A stretch of 5,051 nucleotides of DNA, taken from Nitrososphaerota archaeon (GTDB lineage Archaea; Thermoproteota; Nitrososphaeria; Nitrososphaerales; Nitrosopumilaceae). The notes below the pieces were generated by a model. The model saw only the letters and a list, made by a program, of their open reading frames with translations. It did not search any database and was not told the origin of the DNA. Below are positions 1 to 4,618 of this stretch, piece after piece. A program made the position numbers and the translations under genes. Location: contig JAUXKJ010000043.1 in NCBI GenBank assembly GCA_030624325.1, forward strand, positions 1 to 5,051. Reading direction: 5' to 3'. How positions within the stretch are numbered: position 1 is the stretch's first letter; each line of letters opens with the position of its first letter.

Positions 1-61
1 TCAATTCGTTTTTTTCGCCGGGATAGAACATTCCGGCCACAGCCGGTGTTCTCATCTGCAT
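1..61 (-). CDS. amrB: MEMO1-family protein (AmmeMemoRadiSam system protein B), 5' end only
   Basis: Only the first 20 codons are inside the window; the gene continues past base 1. The visible N-terminus reads MQMRTPAVAGMFYPGEKNEL, and the P-A-V-A-G-x-F-Y-P block is the N-terminal signature of the MEMO1 family. Archaeal members are often next to uS2 and eno, as here. The family shares a fold with class III extradiol dioxygenases and co-occurs with AMMECR1 and a radical SAM protein; its archaeal function is not settled. Two in-frame ATGs are possible: 61-59, overlapping the uS2 stop by one base (TAATG), and 55-53, which gives the more usual M-R-x-P-A-V-A-G start. A GAGG sequence in the 3' end of rps2 sits about 10 bases before the first ATG, so I chose that one. 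The identification rests on a short but very characteristic segment. Confidence 0.8.
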   Translation of the reverse strand, partial: MQMRTPAVAGMFYPGEKNEL

Positions 62-684
62 TATTCTATTTCCTCTTCAGTAATTTTTGTTTCAAAGTCA
101 TCAATTTCATACTTCATTGGTTCGTCAACTTTTAGTTGACCCTTTTCAATTAGAATTTCTCTTGCCAACAGCCAATAAATCGTTGCAAGAGATTTTCTTC
201 CTCTATTATTCGCAGGAATTACAAGATCAATTTTTGACGTTATATTGTCAGTATTAGAAACACCAATTACTGGTATTCCTGCATTTGTAGCTTCAATAAT
301 TGCCTGACCATCTACCTGGGGATCAGAAATTAGAACCAACTGTGGTTCAATGTAAAATGGCAAAGAAGGATTTGTCAAAGTTCCTGGCATAAACCTTCCA
401 AGCATTTTTTTAGCACCTGTAAGTTCACAGAACTTTTCAATTGGTGTATTTGCATATTCTCTTCCAGAACAAACTATTACTTTCTCAATTTTCATTCTAT
501 TAATGAATTTTGAAGCGGTTTGAATTCTGGCCAAAGTTAAATCAAGATCTATCATGTACAGGCCTTCAGGACTAGCCTTTGTAATGAAAGGAATCATAAA
601 TTTCGTTTTTACAGCTGTTCCTACCCTAATTCCTGTAGAAAGAATTTTCTTCTTAATGTCTTGAATTTCGTTTTGTTGGCTCAT
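61..684 (-). CDS. rps2: 30S ribosomal protein uS2 (archaeal S2)
   Basis: This is a structural protein of the small ribosomal subunit, bound on the head-body interface in the cytoplasm. The 207-aa product has the normal length for archaeal S2, without the coiled-coil insertion of bacterial S2. Visible family blocks are the IDLDLTLARI region (45-54), the GRFMPGTLTNP block (96-106), the E-P-Q-L-V-L-I-S-D-P segment (113-122), GIPVIGVSNTDN (136-147), and the highly conserved NNRGRKSLATIYWLLARE (159-176). The C-terminal 20 residues are strongly acidic, as is usual in archaea. The start ATG lies 9 bases after the eno stop with no clear Shine-Dalgarno sequence, so translation probably depends on the polycistronic context. 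It is the third gene of the rpoN-eno-rps2-MEMO unit. Confidence 0.97.
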   Translation of the reverse strand: MSQQNEIQDIKKKILSTGIRVGTAVKTKFMIPFITKASPEGLYMIDLDLTLARIQTASKFINRMKIEKVIVCSGREYANTPIEKFCELTGAKKMLGRFMPGTLTNPSLPFYIEPQLVLISDPQVDGQAIIEATNAGIPVIGVSNTDNITSKIDLVIPANNRGRKSLATIYWLLAREILIEKGQLKVDEPMKYEIDDFETKITEEEIE

Positions 685-693
685 GTTGTGTTT

Positions 694-1932
694 TTAAATT
701 TGTGCCATACCGCGTATTAAATCATGCTCTGAAAGTCGTATTAGCTCATTTAATTTTGCTACTCTTTCCCCTCCTACTATCCCAACTTTGAGCATTTTAG
801 AATTAGTTCCAATTCCTATATGAGAAATATGCGAATCAGTAGATTCACCTGATCTATGTGATGTAATCAGTTTAATGTTATTGTTGTTTGCTTCTTTAGC
901 AAACTCTAATGCGTCATACAAACTTCCTGCTTGGTTTACTTTGAGAATTGCCGCGTTGCAAGATTTTAACTCAATGGCTTTTTTTAAAATCTCTTTATTT
1001 GTTACAGTCAAATCATCTGCTGTGATTAGAGTTTTTGGAAACTTTGAAGTCAATTCAGCCATATCTTCAAAAGCCTCTTCATGCACAGCATCTTCTGCAT
1101 AGATCAGTTTGTATTTCTCAATTATATCGGAAGCAAATTCAATTTGTTTCTCTGGGGAGTTTTCAAAACCTGCTCTATCATATACATACATCTTTTTTTT
1201 ATCGTCCCATTGTGTTGATGATGCAAAATCAACTCCAAGAGAAACTTCTTTTCCAAGTGTAAAACCCAAATTTTCACAAGCTTTTGCGGAAAATTCCAAA
1301 GCTTTTTCATTATCTAGTTTTGGAGCCCAGCCACCTTCATCACCTCTACCATTTGTAAATGATGAATCTTGCTTTCCCAAAACGTTTCGTAATTCTTTAT
1401 GAACATCTAGGTTTGTTTCGATTGCTTCCCTTATGGATTTTGAACCGATTGAACAAATTAGAATTTCTTGTATATCTGGTGTTCCAGGTCCAGCGTGTGC
1501 TCCACCACCTAAAATATTCCCCAATGGAAATGGGAATCTACATTCTTTTCCCTTTGAAATTAATTTGAACATATGTTCGTTTAATACCTTAGATGCTGAT
1601 TCTAATGATGCAATAGAAACTGCAAAAGCTAGAGCTCCTCCAACCTTAGAATAATTTTCTGTTTTATCTATTTCCTTGAGGGTATCATGAATTGATTTAA
1701 TATTACTAGGATCTAAATCCAGAAATTTACTTGAATTCTCATTTAGCACCTGTAAGCTGTTCTCTGGTTTTCCATCAGGAAAACTAACTGCTTCGTATTT
1801 ACCAACACTTGCACCTGATGGAGCACAAACTCTTCCAAGAAATTGATTGTCTGATATTATGTCAATTTCGATTGTCTTGCTGCCTCGACTATTGTAAAGC
1901 AGTCTTCCTTTCACAGAAGTAATTTTTGGCAA
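694..1932 (-). CDS. eno: enolase (phosphopyruvate hydratase)
   Basis: It interconverts 2-phosphoglycerate and phosphoenolpyruvate in the cytoplasm, for glycolysis or, in autotrophic archaea, mainly gluconeogenesis. The 412-aa length is normal. Active-site elements are all present: the mobile-loop PSGAS (38-42), H146, DIQE (153-156), GDEGG with E199, metal ligands D235, E280 and D306 (in ADDLTVTN), catalytic base K331 in LKVNQAG, the SHRSG loop (358-362) and K382. Several surrounding motifs are divergent: SRGSKTIE replaces the usual SRGNPTVE, and YAEDAV replaces the usual IEDP region. The start is TTG (1932-1930), one base after the rpoN stop; no upstream start exists without entering rpoN, and the next residues (PKITSVKGR) match the normal enolase N-terminus. 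Translation is probably coupled to rpoN. Confidence 0.96.
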   Translation of the reverse strand: MPKITSVKGRLLYNSRGSKTIEIDIISDNQFLGRVCAPSGASVGKYEAVSFPDGKPENSLQVLNENSSKFLDLDPSNIKSIHDTLKEIDKTENYSKVGGALAFAVSIASLESASKVLNEHMFKLISKGKECRFPFPLGNILGGGAHAGPGTPDIQEILICSIGSKSIREAIETNLDVHKELRNVLGKQDSSFTNGRGDEGGWAPKLDNEKALEFSAKACENLGFTLGKEVSLGVDFASSTQWDDKKKMYVYDRAGFENSPEKQIEFASDIIEKYKLIYAEDAVHEEAFEDMAELTSKFPKTLITADDLTVTNKEILKKAIELKSCNAAILKVNQAGSLYDALEFAKEANNNNIKLITSHRSGESTDSHISHIGIGTNSKMLKVGIVGGERVAKLNELIRLSEHDLIRGMAQI

Positions 1933-1933
1933 A

Positions 1934-2170
1934 CTACTCTAACTCAGATTGTACTTCTAAGTGTCTTCTTCGTATTGCTTCATAGAAAGGAACAATTTGT
2001 TGAATTGTTTCAACTGAAGTTAATAACATTCTTCTGCAACAATATCTTTTGATACCAAGCGAATTTAGAACTTTTGCTGGTTCTTCTCCAGATTTTATTC
2101 TTGTTTGATATTCTTCAAATTTATCTGCAATGAGATTTCCACAAGTAAAACATCTCACTGGAACTAACAT
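1934..2170 (-). CDS. rpoN: DNA-directed RNA polymerase subunit N (Rpo10)
   Basis: This small zinc-binding subunit is homologous to eukaryotic Rpb10 and helps assemble the Rpo3/Rpo11 platform of archaeal RNA polymerase; it is unrelated to bacterial sigma-54, which shares the symbol. The 78-aa product has the diagnostic atypical zinc site: C7-x-x-C10 near the N-terminus (P-V-R-C-F-T-C-G) and the adjacent pair C44-C45 in K-R-Y-C-C-R-R-M. Length and motif spacing are as expected. It is the first gene of a minus-strand unit with eno and rps2. Its ATG lies about 26 bp from the centre of a TATA-like box, leaving no room for a leader, so the mRNA is probably leaderless. The partner subunit gene rpoK, often adjacent in other archaea, is absent here. 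Confidence 0.97.
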   Translation of the reverse strand: MLVPVRCFTCGNLIADKFEEYQTRIKSGEEPAKVLNSLGIKRYCCRRMLLTSVETIQQIVPFYEAIRRRHLEVQSELE

Positions 2171-2192
2171 GACTTCGGGAAGTAATCAAGGA

Positions 2193-2201
2193 TTATAAAA
2201 A
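2193..2201. promoter_or_regulatory. shared, near-symmetrical TATA box for rpoN (-) and tRNA-Leu (+)
   Basis: The plus strand reads TTATAAAAA. Its TTATAA core (2193-2198) is a perfect palindrome, and the minus strand reads TTTTTATAA. The core centre (2195.5) is about 26 bp from the first base of the mature tRNA (2222) and about 26 bp from the rpoN ATG (2170), the usual archaeal TATA-to-start distance on both sides. No other good TATA candidate is seen in the 51-bp gap. The purine-rich CAAGGA before the box on the plus strand could serve as a BRE for the tRNA direction; the minus-strand BRE is less clear. Confidence 0.65.
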
Positions 2202-2221
2202 CCATACATGGAGTTTTTGAT

Positions 2222-2306
2222 GCGGGTGTCGCCCAGCCTGGCCAAAGGCGCTAGCTTGAGGGGCTAGTCTCTTAGGAGTTCGTGGGTTCAAATCCCATCG
2301 CCCGCA
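2222..2306 (+). tRNA. trnL-GAG: tRNA-Leu (anticodon GAG)
   Basis: A full class II cloverleaf can be folded by hand. The acceptor stem pairs 2222-2228 with 2299-2305 (seven pairs, one T-G wobble), and the discriminator is A2306, as required for leucine. The D arm pairs GCC 2231-2233 with GGC 2247-2249 and has the GG pair at 2240-2241. The anticodon stem CTAGC/GCTAG (2251-2255, 2263-2267) is perfect, with loop TTGAGGG giving anticodon GAG at 2258-2260 and G at position 37. The long variable arm (2268-2281) has a CTC/GAG stem. The T arm is 2282-2298 with loop TTCAAAT. There is no intron and no encoded CCA. It reads Leu codons CUC and CUU. The gene ends 5 bp from the stop codon of the convergent translin-like gene. 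Confidence 0.96.
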
Positions 2307-2311
2307 TACAA

Positions 2312-2323
2312 TTATTTTATTTT
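2312..2323 (+). terminator. probable oligo-T terminator of tRNA-Leu
   Basis: Two T4 runs (TTATTTTATTTT) begin six bases after the tRNA 3' end. Archaeal RNA polymerase commonly stops at such oligo-T tracts without needing a hairpin. The tract overlaps the last codons (KIK-stop) of the opposite-strand translin-like gene, so it may be partly a coding coincidence. Confidence 0.45.
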
Positions 2324-2923
2324 GTTAATTGCTTTAATCAAATCTACTCTTCTAATTTCCTCAGTTAAAGCTGACCTTGTTTCTTCTAACAAAATTCTGT
2401 TTACATCTAATTTCCTTCTAGTTTCTTTAACTATTTTATCATAAATTGCTAATGGATACAAACTCAGGTAAAGATTTTCCATTATCTCAAATAACCTAAT
2501 TGCATCTTTAGATTTTCCTTCTCGAATTTTGTCAAAAACCATTCTCTTCAATTCACCAATACAATCAAGAAGTCCAAGAATATACGAATTCTCAGAAACT
2601 CCCATAGATTTTATCGAAGGAATTTCCTTTTTTTGTACGATTGAAAGTAATGCTAGCGCTTCAACCAGTTCTTGTTCGGGGGTAATTAGATATTTTCGAA
2701 GGTCCCCTTTTCCTTTTTTTCTTTGTCCAGATAACAATTTGCTAGCTTTTTGTGCATTAGCCTTTGCAGTTTTCAAATCCCCTTTATGAACTGCAATAAT
2801 GGATTGACTGCACAAAATAATCACCTCTCTAGTATTTTTAATAAGATATTCTCTTGATTCTTGTGATGTTTCCAGAGATTTTGAAATTTTTGTCAAGGAT
2901 GATTTTACATTTCTAAGTGCCAT
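2312..2923 (-). CDS. translin/Trax-like RNA-binding protein, probable RNase
   Basis: This 203-aa all-helical protein belongs to the translin superfamily (COG2178 type). Family blocks include the N-terminal helix region with R-E-V-I-I-L-C-S-Q-S and A-V-H-K-G-D (33-49), and the C-terminal block R-R-K-L-D-V-N-R-I-L-L-E-E-T-R-S-A-L-T (169-187). Eukaryotic Trax, the catalytic subunit of the C3PO RNase, uses a Glu pair in an E-x-x-E helix and an Asp/Glu pair in a D-x-x-x-E helix. Here these appear as E85/E88 in Q-E-L-V-E-A and D120/E124 in G-L-L-D-C-I-G-E-L. It therefore resembles Trax rather than non-catalytic translin, and the known archaeal Trax-like protein is an octamer that binds duplex RNA. 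Residue matching is by eye. A TATA-like box about 26 bp upstream suggests a leaderless mRNA. Its RNA substrate in this organism is unknown. Confidence 0.87.
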   Translation of the reverse strand: MALRNVKSSLTKISKSLETSQESREYLIKNTREVIILCSQSIIAVHKGDLKTAKANAQKASKLLSGQRKKGKGDLRKYLITPEQELVEALALLSIVQKKEIPSIKSMGVSENSYILGLLDCIGELKRMVFDKIREGKSKDAIRLFEIMENLYLSLYPLAIYDKIVKETRRKLDVNRILLEETRSALTEEIRRVDLIKAINKIK

Positions 2924-2944
2924 GGTTGAATGGATTGAAAACCG

Positions 2945-2952
2945 AGATAAAG
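2945..2952 (-). promoter_or_regulatory. TATA-like box of the translin-like gene
   Basis: The minus strand reads CTTTATCT, centred about 26 bp before the ATG at 2923. That places the expected transcript start at or within a few bases of the start codon, consistent with a leaderless mRNA. The match to the archaeal TATA consensus is moderate. Confidence 0.4.
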
Positions 2953-2959
2953 CCGTTTG

Positions 2960-2971
2960 CCAAAGCTCTTA
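2960..2971 (+). repeat. 12-bp direct repeat, copy 1
   Basis: CCAAAGCTCTTA occurs exactly here and again at 3318-3329, both in intergenic DNA and followed by T-rich sequence. This copy lies just upstream (on the minus strand) of the TATA-like box of the translin-like gene and in the region shared with the divergent zinc-ribbon gene. It could be a regulator site or a BRE-like promoter element, or a chance match. Confidence 0.35.
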
Positions 2972-3022
2972 ATTCGTACTCAAATACTATGTTCAAAATT
3001 CGCTGATGTTAATACTCAATAG

Positions 3023-3030
3023 TTATTTAT
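3023..3030 (+). promoter_or_regulatory. TATA-like box of the zinc-ribbon gene
   Basis: TTATTTAT is centred about 28 bp before the ATG at 3055, which predicts a leader of only a few bases or none. The surrounding 131-bp region is divergent and must also hold the promoter of the translin-like gene. Confidence 0.45.
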
Positions 3031-3054
3031 GTAACAAGATTTATCCTAAAATTT

Positions 3055-3198
3055 ATGTCAGAAGGACGAAAAATGTATCCAATGAAATGTGCCGACTGTG
3101 GCAAAGATTCAGAGGTACCTTTTGAACCAAAACCAGATAGACCAGTATACTGTAGAGAATGTTTACCAAAACATCGCTCTAGCGGTGGAAGATTTTAA
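3055..3198 (+). CDS. CxxC-x17-CxxC zinc-ribbon microprotein
   Basis: This is a 47-residue open reading frame with a strong zinc-ribbon pattern. C12-A-D-C15 is followed by 17 residues and then C33-R-E-C36, which is the spacing of the small archaeal/bacterial CxxC-x17-CxxC family (TIGR04272 type). The linker carries the family's V-P-F-x-P and R-P-V-Y-C signatures. Both ends are basic: M-S-E-G-R-K before the first knuckle, and K-H-R-S-S-G-G-R-F at the C-terminus. One zinc ion on four cysteines is expected. The molecular role of the family is unknown; nucleic-acid or ribosome binding is plausible from its size and charge, but is inference. The ATG is the only in-frame start after an upstream stop, with a TATA-like box about 28 bp before it. 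It forms its own transcription unit, ended by a T8 tract. Confidence 0.9.
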   Translation: MSEGRKMYPMKCADCGKDSEVPFEPKPDRPVYCRECLPKHRSSGGRF

Positions 3199-3237
3199 GC
3201 TAAATACGTTTTACAGTCATTTAACTTAATTACCTAA

Positions 3238-3250
3238 TTTTATTTTTTTT
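3238..3250 (+). terminator. oligo-T terminator after the zinc-ribbon gene
   Basis: A TTTTA run followed by eight Ts lies about 40 bases after the stop codon. This is the strongest T tract in the window and fits archaeal intrinsic termination. A weak A/T-only stem (A6 to T6, about 3274-3291) follows it. The 3199-3355 spacer holds nothing else that looks coding. Confidence 0.55.
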
Positions 3251-3317
3251 ACTTTAATTTCAAAATATAATGAAAAAATCTTCATTTTTTAATTTGATTT
3301 AGACCCAAAACATATTA

Positions 3318-3329
3318 CCAAAGCTCTTA
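3318..3329 (+). repeat. 12-bp direct repeat, copy 2
   Basis: This is an exact second copy of CCAAAGCTCTTA (also at 2960-2971). Here it sits at the BRE/TATA position of the nnrE promoter, about 27-38 bp before the ATG, so at least this copy is well placed to affect initiation. Confidence 0.35.
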
Positions 3330-3335
3330 TTTTAC
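3326..3335 (+). promoter_or_regulatory. probable promoter (TATA-like) of the nnrE-MBL-cobT operon
   Basis: CTTATTTTAC is centred about 26 bp before the nnrE ATG at 3356, which would give a leaderless or nearly leaderless transcript. The element overlaps the end of the 12-bp repeat. The spacer ahead of nnrE is AT-rich, so chance TATA-like matches are likely; the position is the main support. Confidence 0.4.
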
Positions 3336-3355
3336 GTTCGATTTTTTAATTACAC

Positions 3356-4003
3356 ATGGACATTACTGTAAAACAAATGATGCAAATTGAAGAAAACGGG
3401 CATCAGATGGGTTTCTTAAGAAAATTTATGATGGAAAATGCTGGCGCATCAGCAGTTAGAAGATTAATTGAAAAAACCGATGATATTTCTTCAAAAAAAG
3501 TACTAGTCTTTGCAGGCTTGGGAAATAATGGTGGAGATGCCTTTGTTATTGCCCGTCATTTAGTAGGACATGATGCAAATGTCATAGTAGTTTTGCTCGG
3601 AAATCCAGAAAAAATTAAAACTGAAGAAGGTCGCTGGAATTGGCAACTTCTACAAAAGATGAAATCAATTAAGCTAATCACTGGTGAAAAACCAAATTAT
3701 GATTCTGATGCTGACATTATCGTTGATGGCATTTTAGGAACAGGCATTACGGGAGATATTAGGGAACCATACGCATCTGCAATGCAATTTATCAATTCTT
3801 CAAATGCTTTCAAGTTAGCAGTAGATGTCCCTTCTGGGCTTGATCCTGACAGCGGAAACACGAGCAATGTTTTTGTTAAAACAGATCTTACAATCACATT
3901 TCATAAAATGAAGATTGGAATGCCAAAACGAAAAGACCTATGTGGAGAAATTTTTGTAGAGAAAATAGGAATACCTCCAGAGGCTGAGGTTGGTGTTCTG
4001 TGA
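3356..4003 (+). CDS. nnrE: NAD(P)H-hydrate epimerase (YjeF N-terminal domain), stand-alone
   Basis: It interconverts the R and S forms of hydrated NAD(P)H so that the S-specific dehydratase can restore NAD(P)H; this is a cytoplasmic metabolite-repair step. The 215-aa product is a single YjeF_N Rossmann-like domain. Visible motifs are M-E-N-A-G (26-30), the glycine loop G-L-G-N-N-G-G-D (54-61), D-G-I-L-G-T-G with D124, R-E-P-Y-A (136-140), and D-V-P-S-G-L-D (157-163). The residue after G-G-D is Ala where Gly is common. The protein ends at K-I-G-I-P-P-E-A, where the domain normally ends, so the C-terminal NnrD dehydratase domain found in most prokaryotic ~500-aa fusions is missing. This is not a truncation by frameshift: the next gene starts within the stop codon and is unrelated. 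It is the first gene of the operon. Confidence 0.93.
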   Translation: MDITVKQMMQIEENGHQMGFLRKFMMENAGASAVRRLIEKTDDISSKKVLVFAGLGNNGGDAFVIARHLVGHDANVIVVLLGNPEKIKTEEGRWNWQLLQKMKSIKLITGEKPNYDSDADIIVDGILGTGITGDIREPYASAMQFINSSNAFKLAVDVPSGLDPDSGNTSNVFVKTDLTITFHKMKIGMPKRKDLCGEIFVEKIGIPPEAEVGVL

Positions 4004-4611
4004 AAGTTCATCAAATTGAAGTTGGCAACATGCAAAATTTTACGTATATTTTAGAAGATGAAGATACTGGAGAGGCAATTATTCTTGATCCTTCATGGAA
4101 TCTTGATGAAATTCAACAAATTATAACCAGAAAAGCATTAACTGTAAAATTCATTGTTAATACACATCATCACTTCGATCATACATTAGGAAACGAAGCT
4201 ATTTCAAAAGACACCGGTGCAAAAATTATCCAACATGAATCTTCTACAATTAATCATGACATTTCAGTTTCTGATGGACATAGTATAAAATTTGGAAATT
4301 CTGAACTCAAAGTTTTACACACACCTGGTCATTCAAAGGATAGTATTTGCTTAGTTGGAGACGGAAAAATTTTCACAGGTGATACTCTATTTGTTGGAAA
4401 TTGTGGCCGAGTTGATTTGCCAGGTGGTAGTGCCAAAGAATTGTATCATTCGTTACTTGATATACTTACAAAACTTGATGATGATTTGATACTATATTCT
4501 GGTCATAATTATGGTTCTACTCCTTCTTCAACAATTGGTAATGAAAAACAAACAAATTTTGTAATGCAAAAAAGAACTGAAGAAGAATTTGTCGAGTTAA
4601 TGGGACAGTGA
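4000..4611 (+). CDS. metallo-beta-lactamase-fold hydrolase, glyoxalase II-like
   Basis: This 203-aa cytoplasmic metallohydrolase has a complete two-metal site: H56-x-H58-x-D60-H61 (in T-H-H-H-F-D-H), H111 in H-T-P-G-H, D128 in F-T-G-D-T-L-F, and H169 in Y-S-G-H-N-Y-G. The N-C-G-R-V-D-L-P-G-G segment (134-143) and the G-H-N-Y-G-S-T-P-S-S-T-I-G-N-E tail are typical of the glyoxalase II / persulfide dioxygenase (ETHE1) / YcbL branch. Substrates in that branch include thioesters and persulfides; sequence alone does not separate them, and the short C-terminus lacks the full glutathione-binding domain of classical glyoxalase II. The start is GTG, overlapping the nnrE stop by four bases (GTGA), with GAGGT nine bases upstream as a possible ribosome binding site. 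This indicates translational coupling. Confidence 0.92.
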   Translation: MKVHQIEVGNMQNFTYILEDEDTGEAIILDPSWNLDEIQQIITRKALTVKFIVNTHHHFDHTLGNEAISKDTGAKIIQHESSTINHDISVSDGHSIKFGNSELKVLHTPGHSKDSICLVGDGKIFTGDTLFVGNCGRVDLPGGSAKELYHSLLDILTKLDDDLILYSGHNYGSTPSSTIGNEKQTNFVMQKRTEEEFVELMGQ

Positions 4612-4618
4612 CTAATCT

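Noticed and set aside
33..46. CCGGC-CACA-GCCGG hairpin near the start of the MEMO gene
   Set aside because: It encodes the conserved P-A-V-A-G residues, so the symmetry is probably a by-product of coding; there is no oligo-T tract of the kind needed for a terminator in the right orientation.
1122..1310. 62-codon minus-strand frame
   Set aside because: It is an out-of-frame shadow within eno on the same strand, with no start context or family resemblance.
875..1654. Several plus-strand open frames of 69-97 codons
   Set aside because: They lie entirely opposite the well-supported enolase gene, show no recognisable domain, and have low-complexity composition typical of antisense frames.
2529..2789. 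86-codon plus-strand frame
   Set aside because: It is antisense to the translin-like gene, whose family motifs and catalytic residues are clear; the plus frame shows none.
3006..3120. Open frame starting at ATG 3006 and overlapping the zinc-ribbon gene in another frame
   Set aside because: It has no recognisable motif, while the overlapping frame has a perfect CxxC-x17-CxxC pattern; it would also destroy the promoter placement.
3270..3302. 10-codon ATG frame (M-K-K-S-S-F-F-N-L-I) in the spacer before nnrE
   Set aside because: It is too short, is in A/T-only sequence after a terminator, and has no promoter or ribosome-site support.
3697..3897. 66-codon minus-strand frame
   Set aside because: It is antisense to the conserved motifs of nnrE and has no support of its own.
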